Below are positions 52,015 through 64,000 of a DNA stretch of 64,000 bases, one piece after another. Every line of letters begins with the position of its first letter. Position 1 is the stretch's first letter. The stretch lies in the NCBI GenBank assembly GCA_963931925.1, contig OZ007569.1, positions 67,859,750-67,923,749 of the forward strand. Reading direction: 5' to 3'. The notes beneath the pieces are model-generated. The model ran no database searches, had not been told where the DNA came from, and saw only the letters and a list, made by a program, of their open reading frames with translations. Source of the stretch: Onchidella celtica (taxonomy: Eukaryota; Mollusca; Gastropoda; Systellommatophora; Onchidiidae). The position numbers and the translations under genes are program-made.

Positions 52015-53964
52015 GTGGAACACAAGGAATGGATCAGTCAAAAATCACTGGACTTGATAAGGATAAGAAGAGACCTAAAAGAACAGGTAAATGCAAGTCG
52101 TACAAGAAGCTCAAGAGTTGGTAACCAGGAAGAGTACCGAGCATCAGCTAAAGAGGTCAAAAAATCAATTAAAAAAGACAAAGAGGAGTTCATAGGAATG
52201 TTAGCAGAGAAAGCAGAGAAGGCAGCAACAGGAGGACACATGAGGATCCTCTACCAGACTACAAAGACTCTTGCTGGAAAATATGGAAAACCTGAAGTTC
52301 CTGTCAAGGATTACAACAGGAAGGCTATTTTTGGAAAGGAAGCTCAGGCAAAAAGATGGATAGAACATTTTAACAGCCTCTTGAACAGACCTCCACCAAG
52401 CAACCCACCCGACATTCTACCCGCAAGAAATGATTTACCGATCAGTTGCGACCCTCCGACTAAAGCAGAGATTAATGATGCCATAAAGCAGTTAAATCGA
52501 GGCAAGGCAGCTGGACCAGATCAGATCCCACCAGAGGCGCTGAAGGCAGATGCTGCTGGGGTTGCAGAGGGTCTGCACTCACTATTCTCGAGGATTTGGA
52601 TCGGAGGCAAGTTTCCAAAGGACTGGAAGGAAGGACACCTCGTGAAGCTTCCAAAAAAAGGGGACCTCAGCAATTGTAGTAACTACAGAGGAATCACACT
52701 TCTCTCCATCCCAGGAAAGGTTTTCAACCGGATTATTCTCAAGCGAATACAGAATGCAACAGACCCAAAACTTCGTGAGGAGCAAGCTGGTTTCAGGAGT
52801 AATCGATCAACCACCGACCAGATCGCCACGCTGAGAATCATAGTAGAGCAGTCGCTAGAGTGGAACTCCCAACTGATAGTGAACTTCCTTGACTACGAGA
52901 AGGCCTTTGATAGCATCGATAGAGAAACACTGTGGAGAATATTGAGACATTATGGAATCCCAGAGAAGATGGTGAACCTTATCAAGAGCAGGTACGAGGG
53001 GACAAGTTGCAGAGTCGTACACGATGGCGAGCTTACTGACAGCTTTGATATCAAGACTGGTGTTAGGCAGGGTTGTTTGCTGTCCCCATTTCTGTTTGTC
53101 CTGGTGATTGATTGGCTTATGAAAGAAACCACCAGTGGAGGAAGAAATGGCATACAATGGACCCCATGGACACAGCTGGACGATCTAGATTTTGCAGATG
53201 ACTTGGCACTATTGTCGCACACACACGACCAGACGCAAGCAAAGACTACAGCTCTAAACAAAATTTCAGAATCTATTGGATTGAAGATACATCCTGCGAA
53301 GTCGAAGGTCCTAAAAATTGTTGCACCCCCAAGCGCACAAGTCAGAGTAGGAGATCAACCACTGGAAGATGTAGAGTCCTTCTGCTATCTTGGTAGTATC
53401 ATTGACAATAAAGGAGGAACAGAGGCAGAAGTCAAAGCACGAATTGGAAAGGCACAGGCAGCTTTCACGTCCTTAAGCAAGATTTGGAGAACCAAGGATA
53501 TATCTCTAAAAACAAAGCTGAGGATATTCAACTCGAACGTGAAGTCAGTCCTGTTGTATGGATGTGAGACTTGGAATGCGTCCCAGGCCTGCATAAAGGG
53601 AATCCAAGTTTTCATCAACAGATGTTTGAGGAAGCTACTTAAGATCAGATGGACAGACAAGGTCAGCAATGAAATTGTATGGAAAAGAACAAGACAGAGC
53701 CCAGTCAGAGAGGAAATTGGTAGGAGGCGATGGAGATGGATCGGCCACACTCTCAGGAAGCCAGGAAACAGCATCACGAAGAAGGTATTGGATTGGAATC
53801 CCCAGGGCAAGAGATCAAGAGGAAGGCCGCGCGGAACGTGGAGAAGAGCCAGAGAAAATGATGTGCAACGAAGCGGAAAGACTTGGAATAATGTCAAGAG
53901 ACTGGCCCATGATAGAGAGGGATGGAAAGTGTTTGTTGGTGGCCTATACCCTGATCCAGGGTGA
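52015..53964 (+). CDS. LINE reverse transcriptase and C-terminal region
   Basis: Copies the element's RNA at the nicked target. 649 residues from the first ATG in this frame, but the frame is open back to about 51964 (VKGVFTSTCQDVLGEKK), so the ATG is probably internal to the original protein. Residues 1-120 form a charged linker. The RT domain follows: NDAIKQLNRGKAAGPDQIP (about 153-171), LPKKGDLSNCSNYRGITLLS, FRSNRSTTDQIATLR, FLDYEKAFDS (catalytic Asp293), TGVRQGCLLSPFLF, and FADD (393-396, catalytic Asp395-Asp396). The thumb and C-terminal part contain KARIGKAQAAF, LLYGCETW and RRRWRWIGHTLRKPG, then a basic tail with RSRGRPRGTWRR, ending FVGGLYPDPG. It is uninterrupted and all catalytic aspartates are intact. 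Confidence 0.93.
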   Translation: MEHKEWISQKSLDLIRIRRDLKEQVNASRTRSSRVGNQEEYRASAKEVKKSIKKDKEEFIGMLAEKAEKAATGGHMRILYQTTKTLAGKYGKPEVPVKDYNRKAIFGKEAQAKRWIEHFNSLLNRPPPSNPPDILPARNDLPISCDPPTKAEINDAIKQLNRGKAAGPDQIPPEALKADAAGVAEGLHSLFSRIWIGGKFPKDWKEGHLVKLPKKGDLSNCSNYRGITLLSIPGKVFNRIILKRIQNATDPKLREEQAGFRSNRSTTDQIATLRIIVEQSLEWNSQLIVNFLDYEKAFDSIDRETLWRILRHYGIPEKMVNLIKSRYEGTSCRVVHDGELTDSFDIKTGVRQGCLLSPFLFVLVIDWLMKETTSGGRNGIQWTPWTQLDDLDFADDLALLSHTHDQTQAKTTALNKISESIGLKIHPAKSKVLKIVAPPSAQVRVGDQPLEDVESFCYLGSIIDNKGGTEAEVKARIGKAQAAFTSLSKIWRTKDISLKTKLRIFNSNVKSVLLYGCETWNASQACIKGIQVFINRCLRKLLKIRWTDKVSNEIVWKRTRQSPVREEIGRRRWRWIGHTLRKPGNSITKKVLDWNPQGKRSRGRPRGTWRRARENDVQRSGKTWNNVKRLAHDREGWKVFVGGLYPDPG

Positions 53965-53976
53965 GAAAGGCAATGA

Positions 53977-57031
<3,055 letters not shown>

Positions 57032-57235
57032 AAACGCAGACAGGCCAGGAAATGCGCCAGCAAGCCCCCGACATCCTTCACCATCCCATGCCCACACTGC
57101 GCCAGAACGTTCCAGGCTCGAATTGGTGTGATTAGCCATCTGCGCACCCACAGAACCCAATCCACCTACCCCCCCCCCCCCCCCGGATGACTAGATGGTC
57201 CTCGTCGATTCCGACGGACGAACCACCACCCACCT
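57032..57235 (+). mobile_element. 3' end of a LINE with terminal zinc finger
   Basis: A short 5'-truncated LINE remnant. The frame starting at 57032 reads FTIPCPHCARTFQARIGVIS (57077 onward) followed by HLRTHRTQ, a C2H2 finger of the CxxC...HxxxH type. This is typical of the extreme C-terminus of many invertebrate endonuclease-reverse transcriptases. A C tract (57170-57184) follows. A second frame then reads MVLVDSDGRTTTHL before a stop, which also resembles the tail of such proteins. An upstream stop (57029-57031) and the absence of RT sequence show truncation. No target duplication was found. Confidence 0.65.
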
Positions 57236-58185
57236 TTGAAAAAGACAGTTTAGTATTTACAAGTAGCAATCTCGAGTGACATTTTCACGCATTTTATTTT
57301 TTACATTAATATACAGCATTTCATTACATTTTTTCTTAACTCGATCTACCAGTTTCTACCAAACGAATTCACGAGGTTAAGATGCCTGGTGTTGTTTTCA
57401 TTGTTGTTCCACTGACTGTTTTGTTTTTTGTCCTGAAATAGATTTATTTTCATTTTACGTGTAACGAACAAGTTTAGCTGCCGCGGGCAGTCTGGGCTCT
57501 TCCGTGCGGATGAACAGAGAATCAACTTTCATTTCTCTCTCTTTCTTGAAGTGATGTGATGGTGATCTGGCTGTCTGAGCACTGACTACTTAGACTAACA
57601 GTTTTCAGTTTGTCTTCGCGGGTCTTCAGTTCTTCAATGACACACAAAATGACAAGACATTGGTTTACTGAAATCTGCTTATTTATTTTCTCATTTCAAT
57701 TATTGAATTACAATCTGCCCAAAGCTGAGAAAATTACATCATTGTGTATCCTGTAGACGTTTGAAATATTTGAAGGAAACAAAAACGACTGGTCCAGCCA
57801 CTGATAAATATAATTATGGTATATGTCAGCATGACATTGCATTACTGTATGTCACATTTCCACCCAGTACTGAATGTTATTGTGTTAATGGTAAGGGATA
57901 AATGGAAAAGTAGTTAAGTCCGACCTTCTTATGTTGTTGTTCATTTTCCTGATTTTACAAGTTTCTGATACGTCTGTATTTGTTACATTGGGCATCCTTA
58001 TGAATGAAATAGAACCGACTGCTCATTGTTGTTAGGCTAAAGTCATTACTGAAATCATTTATTTGTCTGGAGATCTAATTTGCTAAGATTTCCCATCAAA
58101 CAGTTTAACCATTTACCCGAAACGATGTAGTCAATGAAAAAATCTAATCAGAGCAACTGGTTTATACATGCAAATACTTAAATGC
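57236..58185. other. No gene recognised
   Basis: AT-rich sequence between the LINE remnant and the hAT MITE; no long frame, array or element ends. Confidence 0.5.
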
Positions 58186-58193
58186 TCTCTGAT

Positions 58194-58483
58194 CAGGGTT
58201 GGATTAACCATTAAGCAAAATAAGCACGTGCTAAGGCATCGAGGGAAGGGGGAGGGGGACGGGGCACCATAGAAAATTTTTAATTGCCGGATTTACCATG
58301 GACTATATGGTACCAAACTACACGGTCAAAAAAGGGGCCTACACTGTAAATGAAAAAAAAAATGTCATAAAATTCTATTATTGTTTATTTTACTTTATAT
58401 TTTGAATCACATAAAATATACACTATATGAGGGCACCAAAATCTTTAGTGCTTAGGGCCTCTAAAGGTCACAATCCGGCCCTG
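58194..58483. mobile_element. hAT MITE, 290 bp, with 8-bp TSD
   Basis: Ends are CAGGGTTGGATTAACC on the left and, inverted from the right, CAGGGCCGGATTGTGACC, matching a widespread hAT-type terminus. An 8-bp target duplication flanks it (TCTCTGAT at 58186-58193 and TCTCTGAC at 58484-58491, one mismatch); 8 bp is the rule for hAT elements. The subterminal motifs AAGCACGTGCTAAGGC and GTGCTTAGGGCC are also partly inverted. The interior is AT-rich and non-coding. TIR and TSD mismatches suggest moderate age. Confidence 0.85.
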
Positions 58484-58491
58484 TCTCTGAC

Positions 58492-59622
58492 AAATGTAAA
58501 TCGAAAAATTTGTAGTACACTGAATGGTTTACTCTGTAAATCAAACAATATTATTCGTATACTAATTTGAACTCACGTGAGTGTGTATGCATACATGGGT
58601 ATTTTGTGAACTTTCTAATGCCAGAAATGGGGAAGTCATCGTGTGCTTTAAAGGATTAGAAAATAATACTTCCGTATGCCAACCAGATTGCTTGTGTTTC
58701 CGAATTACATGTGCCGGGGTATGTCTGCGTGCACACGAAGTTTAATATTTGATTACAATGGAGAGGTGGGCGGGGGGAAGGGAGTGGTGTGTTACAGAAA
58801 CGTACCCTGAAGTGCCTTTTTATCCTGACAGGTTTTGCTGATTTTTTTTCCTGTCCAGGAATATTTAACGATGGTGCATTTTTCAGCATGGAAAGAGTGT
58901 GGTGGAGTTTGCGGGGGGGAGGGGGGGGGGGCAACCTGGCGTTGTGCGCATGGTTGTGCGTGTGCGTGCACGGAGAATTAAAACCGATGCAAACTTAAGT
59001 CTTTGGACTTTGCCAATTTGGCATGGCTGCAGTGAAAACGATTCTCATCTGTACTGTCTTTGTTCAGACATTTACTGAAGAGAACAAAAAAGTGTGAAAG
59101 GCTCTAATACCGACCTCATTACTTGTTATCTCCTGGCGTTCAAAGCTATTTGTTTAACTTCAATGGCAGGCTGCGACTGATTGTCACCAAATTTTCTAAA
59201 TTGTAGTATATGAATTAGAGACCTGATCATTGCCTGTATTTCCTTTTAAAAAAAAAAAAAGGAAAAAAATAAAATGGGCTAAATGATCACAGTTTGTTTT
59301 CCCAAGGCATCACAGCGTAGTAGGTTTTATTATCTGAAAAGCACTCTAAAAAATATAAAGAAGAACAAAAGAAACTGCAAAGCCTTGACAACTAAACTTA
59401 CACTGATAACTAATGACTGTGAGAGGTTGTTCAAGCACCAGTGTTTCATTATAAGGATGTTGTTAGGACTACATAATTATATAGGCCCTTTGCGCTTATC
59501 GGCCATCTTTGTTGTAAGGACCTACACATAACCATGGCGATGGTAGCACTGATTTTGATTCGTTAGCTGATTTAGATTGCGAGCACTTCAGGCGTCGCGA
59601 ACCAATCGGCGGCGAGTTAAAA
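58492..59622. other. No gene recognised; poly(G) and a CpG-rich edge
   Basis: A G-rich run lies at 58914-58930. From about 59485 the sequence becomes CpG-richer, with CGGCCATCTTTGTTG (59500 region, resembling a YY1 site) and an inverted-CCAAT-type CGAACCAATCGGCGGCG (59597-59613). This would suit a promoter but none is proven. A tiny frame begins ACCATGGCGATGG near 59532 and stops after about ten codons. Confidence 0.4.
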
Positions 59623-59832
59623 CTAGTTCACTACAGTAAACAATGGCACGTGTGTACACGCACATGGGAGACGTTCGGTCAATTCTTTCACTTCCTTTCC
59701 CTTGTTTACACGGATGGTAGGGAATCTGACCAGGCTTGGATCCACCTTTTCCACCCCTGTCATAATAGTCAACTGCAATGCAACCAGCAGGCATTTCTCG
59801 AAGTTACACTCATCAGCTGATCCACCGGCCAT
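59623..59832 (-). pseudogene. Possible degenerate THAP zinc-finger domain
   Basis: On the minus strand, from an ATG at 59794, the frame reads MPAGCIAVDYYDRGGKGGSK then PGQIPYHP. This resembles the start of THAP domains (MPxxCxAxxCxNR...). The overlapping frame then reads RVNKGKEVKELTERL, like the next part of the domain, so the match crosses a frame change near 59715-59730. The second zinc-binding Cys appears replaced by Tyr (VDYY). THAP domains bind DNA and occur both in host regulators and in P-element-type transposases; which of these this came from is not decidable here. Just upstream on the same strand is CCAAGATGGCCGG, a YY1-like start-site motif. The assignment is from memory of the domain pattern. 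Confidence 0.4.
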
Positions 59833-59835
59833 CTT

Positions 59836-62800
59836 GGGTGTCGGAAGAACAAAACAAAAACACTTAGTGACGCCATTCGCAATGGGCTATAAGGATGTTG
59901 TCAGGGTGATGTATTCTAGCTACAAAGCCAAGCAGAGAAAATACTGAGTTGTGTTCTCTGTTCAGCTATAGCTTTCTATGTAAAATACTATGTCCACCTA
60001 GCAACAGCGTTCATTTGGTGAGCGCTTCTAATAGGATCTCCTTCTGTCCTATCATTCTGCTCCATTTGTCTTTCGTCTTACTTCTCTCTAACACAACATG
60101 GCTGTTATCGTGTCCACGTGCCTTCTCCAAACTCAAACTCCAACTCATGCGTCAGCTTGTGGTTATTTTTCTTTGCCCCGGTAGTCTGTTGAGTTAAATC
60201 AGAACTTCATTTGCAGTTGACATCCTCCATCTGGGACTAGCGAAAAGGTGTCTCATTTTCACGTCACGCAAGGAAATTCCACAGAATGTAAAGAGTACAT
60301 ATTGCCGTTTATCACGCGAAGTATCCACTGACACGTTGTTTCTGCACGTTCGCTCAATTTAATACTGCTGGCTGTATTTGGAATCTGACACACATCCACG
60401 TTATTTGCAAACATTTTCAAATGATAACAATTTGGCAATTTCCACAGTACACTTTTGGAATTCCAGAGCCGAAGACTGCGTAATATTGATACACGTGTTC
60501 TGTGTCCATCTAAAAATCATATTGCAACTGTGCTCGTGCTTTTATTGATGTTATAGCGAAATCTCATACTGTATAATATGCCATATTATTTCAACTGGTC
60601 TGTTATATCAGCGAATCAACAGTTCACTATCGTTGGGTCAATCATAGGAACTGGACAAAGGGTGCCAAAAAAATCAATGAAGTTCAAAACGCCCCAAAGA
60701 TGAAAGACAGATCATAATAATATCATGGTGTGGTTCAGTATCCGTGCTGGGAAAGTGTTTACCATTACACATCCATTAAAAACACATCAGTGAAATGTTT
60801 GACTTTGCCAGTGAAGTTTATTGGTCATAATTATGTCCAGTGGGAAATGTTCATTGCCACAATCTTCACAATTTAACAAGATATGACATTTATAGAAGTA
60901 TTATTAATGTGGCTGTTATAAATTATATAACAATCTTAAAGCCTATATTATGTTGTTCATCTGTGTTCTTATGAACGAGTCTATTTTCAAGGTATACCGT
61001 ATGAACAACCCATTGATGCTTAGATAATGATATTTTCAAAGACAGAGTAACTCATGCTTAGATAACTTCCAAGCAGAAATCTCAACTTCTATAAAGAAAA
61101 AAAAAAATTCCACTGGAAACAAAACGAAACATGCAAAACAAAAAATGGTACCCAGACCTTGTTTTCGAAATCCGCTTATGATAAACATCTGTCAGACTTC
61201 AACATCTAGACTGGATGATGTTTCCAAATAATGTTTTCTTTTATTGAATAGCTAATTTGATTCATGTTTAAAAGATATCCAGAACCAGCAGGTGAGACTT
61301 GATTGATCTCCAGTCTGGATCAGAGAAAGCTGGCGTCCCGCTGGGAGTGGAATGTCTGAAAATTAATTCCGTCTTCTCAGAGATCAGCTGTTGTTTGCGT
61401 GTAAATCATGCAGCTCTGGACAACATACGCGTGTTCATATGTGAGTGTATGTTTTTGCGTATCGCCAGGTAAGTGAATATTGGATTCTCTCAAAATATTT
61501 TACATAACCCACCTTAATGAGGACAATCTTGAATGTTTACCAGGTGAGGAGCTTGGAGATTTTCGAACAGATATTGTCATATCAAGGAAAGTGCCGACCG
61601 TCGGAAGTAATCCATGTTTTTACTCTGCAGCAACAACAGTTGTCACCATCCTTCAAAGCCAACATCGATTGAATGCATTAACATCATCATGGGAGTAAGA
61701 GACCGCAAAGGGCATGCATTTACAACAGATGTGAACTGAAAATGAAATAACGACGAGGATCTGAATTGACACCAAGACAGATACTGATGCTATTATAACT
61801 TTGTCAACGTTATTATACACATACTAGCCTGAGACAGTGTGAACTCAAGATAATTTTTTTTTTATCCTGAAATAAAATCTGAGAGAATAAACAGTACAAT
61901 TTTGAAGAAAGATTGTTAGCCATACAATGGACAATGAAAAGGCTATATCTTCGTGTGTTTATTTATACTATAAAATACAATGCACTAATAATTATGTTGC
62001 AACTAGAACAAGTTATTTGTTCCATGTTTGTTGCCAAAATTTAAAGTTTTCTGATTTCTGAACGTCATTTAAACGTTTTCCTAATATACATGATTGTATA
62101 ATCCATTCGGTTCAACTACATGTATGTTCTGAATCTACACTGGTCAGTCCATCAAATTCTTCAGAAGAACACCATCTTTATGTATGGTGTCCAGTACATA
62201 TCAATACGTATCAGAAGGGAAGGGGGGGGGGGGAGACGGTGAAAGTGGGTAATGGAAGAAGTGGTGAAACAAGAAACATCTCTCTGAACCTAAACATCTC
62301 TGAATGTCACAGACTTTTTCTCCAGAACGTCTGCCTATCACGCAGTGCACCTAAATTAACAGCATTTCTCTGCTCGTCTTGAATGCAAAATGCAATTTAG
62401 TAAATGTACCAGTTAAAAGACGACAGGTAGATACATGTATTCTATGAACTGACATGGAATGATACATCTGCTGAACTTCACATATCTGAGTACTGTCCTG
62501 TATTGTCTAGTCTGGCTCAAAGTTTAAATGTATGCATATCTCACGTCTCACCGGCTGCTCTGTAGTATGTACACCAAATGTTTAGGAAACCATATGTTAG
62601 TTTCATATTTGATTAAGTCGCCAGACAAACAGCTCTTTCACTTTAGAGTAATTGCATGGGGCCCGGACGTTTCCTTTTTCTTCCTTTTTGTTTCATAGCC
62701 GGGCAGAAAGTGCACGTCCCGTGCAATACTAGTTTTTGCTTTGTAAATAATTAGTCTGGCAGATGCTGGGTGGTCTCATGAATGATAGAAAAATATAAAG

Positions 62801-64000
62801 CACTATATATTAGGACAGTGTATGCCAAGTAATTATTCCTCAGATTCCGACGATACCTTCTAGTTTCTTTACAATCTTTCCTAAGAGAACTGTGAAAACA
62901 GAAGCGCAGAAAAGTACGTTCTTAAGCAGAGCAGGGGACTTTCTCCGAGCTGGTTCTGAGAACTTAACTGAGGTCGGAAGACAAGAATGGCTCTGCTCAG
63001 CGGTAGTCTTTTTTTTTTAATACGGAAGAAAGGCTTCCGGAGCCAGACCTAAGAAATATGACTTTCCAGGTGACGTCGCCATACAAAATTATTAAAGTAT
63101 TTCCAGATTGAAGCAGGAACATCAGTTTACAGAGTTACACTTTTAAAAATGATTGTTTTTTTCATGAAAATCTATTTGCCGTACTTCAATACTGCATTTC
63201 TATAGGTTTTACACACACATACTGCCGCATACATGATAGTTCAACTATCAGTTAGCATTGTCTATCATGAGATCACAGCAACAGGAAGTATAACCATTTG
63301 CTGCTTAAGTCAGTCGATAATTACTTCATTTCATATTTCATTCAACTGGCCGGCCGATGTTTTGGACTTTGCTTTTTAAACAAAGAATAAAGTTCGACAT
63401 GAAATTTCAACAGCGTGGCAGTTTTGCTGTAACTACGAATGGGCGCAATTCACTGTGTAAGATACAGCTTTGGTGTAATATTTAAACGGTCAGATCTGCA
63501 GATTTTCCACTTTACATTCAAGCCTGTTTTCCATGAGCATGCTGTGCCCCAATGCATGATATTCAGGATTGATAGAACGTGAAGCACACGAGAGGGCTGG
63601 CTTTAATAAATTCTGCTCTTCGATCATTCCTTGAACATGACGTGCGATCGGTATCGAATCTTTTGCTTTTCCTTTGCATTTCAAATGAATGTTCGGACAG
63701 TGCACGTCTTTGAAGAACTGTCTTCTGAAATGGGGCTCAGCATGATGTGTGCCACTTAAAAGGATGTTTTCCTCTCTCAACCTGTCCTCCGACACCAGAT
63801 AAAGCTCATAAAAACAACAAAAAACCGCATAACCATCTGTATGCATGCTGCTCGCGAGCCGGCCTAAAAGGGCAAACACGAAGTCTCCATTCAGTATCAG
63901 TCAGATTAACAGATGGCGTGCGTGAGCCGCATGTGCAAGCGCATAAAACTAGCATAACAATAGACGTCTCTCTGAGCAGCGTTAGGGATCAGTGAAGACC
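59836..64000. other. No gene recognised to the right edge
   Basis: A 4.2-kb stretch without a recognisable gene, apart from dispersed repeat B copy 2. It holds a poly(G) run at 62222-62233. The 129-codon minus-strand frame at 63490-63879 is the longest non-repetitive frame outside the LINEs, but it shows no domain or signal peptide. Confidence 0.5.
59910..59972 (+). repeat. Dispersed repeat B, copy 2
   Basis: Matches 28925-28985: CTACAAAGCCAAGCAGAGAA, then AATACTGAGTTGTGTTC and GTTCAGCTAT. It lies just beyond the THAP-like remnant. The frame VMYSSYKAKQRKY ends here at a stop and may be a degenerate C-terminus of an unidentified element. Confidence 0.5.

Noticed and set aside
63490-63879. 129-codon minus-strand frame as a hypothetical gene
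   Set aside because: No domain, no splice context and no signal. Frames of this length are expected by chance in 64 kb.

Overview
The window is animal nuclear DNA and almost certainly holds no complete host protein-coding gene. It is AT-rich and dense in microsatellites. Its only long coding frames belong to a non-LTR retrotransposon. tRNA-derived SINE sequence, palindromic DNA-transposon derivatives, poly(G) runs, long (GA)n arrays and LINE types familiar from molluscs and flatworms suggest a lophotrochozoan, most likely a mollusc. That placement is inference, because no host gene is present to anchor it.

Layout. 0-7 kb: a Harbinger-like MITE (864-1458), the first copy of a five-copy inverted-terminal-repeat family (1686-1940), a mariner-like MITE (5574-5829) and a hairpin repeat (6784-6992). 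11.5-12.7 kb: a 65-bp tandem satellite. 15.0-15.2 kb: a flawless 73-bp inverted repeat. 16.9-17.4 kb: a tRNA-derived SINE with a 20-bp target-site duplication. 18-32 kb: GA/TG arrays, three more copies of the five-copy family, and an old tandem duplication. 39.8-41.3 kb: a hAT-like end with nested repeats, then the 3' end of an RNase H-bearing LINE with a TTATC tail. 42-47.6 kb: two opposed copies of another dispersed repeat, and the fifth family copy, which has a second MITE inserted in it. 50.6-54.2 kb: a nearly complete RTE-type LINE (endonuclease plus reverse transcriptase) lying between two long GATA arrays. 57.0-57.2 kb: the zinc-finger 3' end of a third LINE. 58.2-58.5 kb: a hAT MITE with an 8-bp target duplication. 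59.6-59.8 kb: a degenerate THAP-like domain in CpG-rich sequence.

How the parts relate. The RTE-type LINE encodes both enzymes of target-primed reverse transcription and is broken by a single frame change, so it looks young. The MITEs and the SINE encode no protein and depend on enzymes made elsewhere. I found no multi-gene system. The most unusual items are the homogenised 65-bp satellite, the perfect inverted repeat, the five-copy family with an insertion whose empty site is visible in its sister copies, and the GATA-flanked LINE. Family assignments rest on motifs read by eye, since no search could be run.
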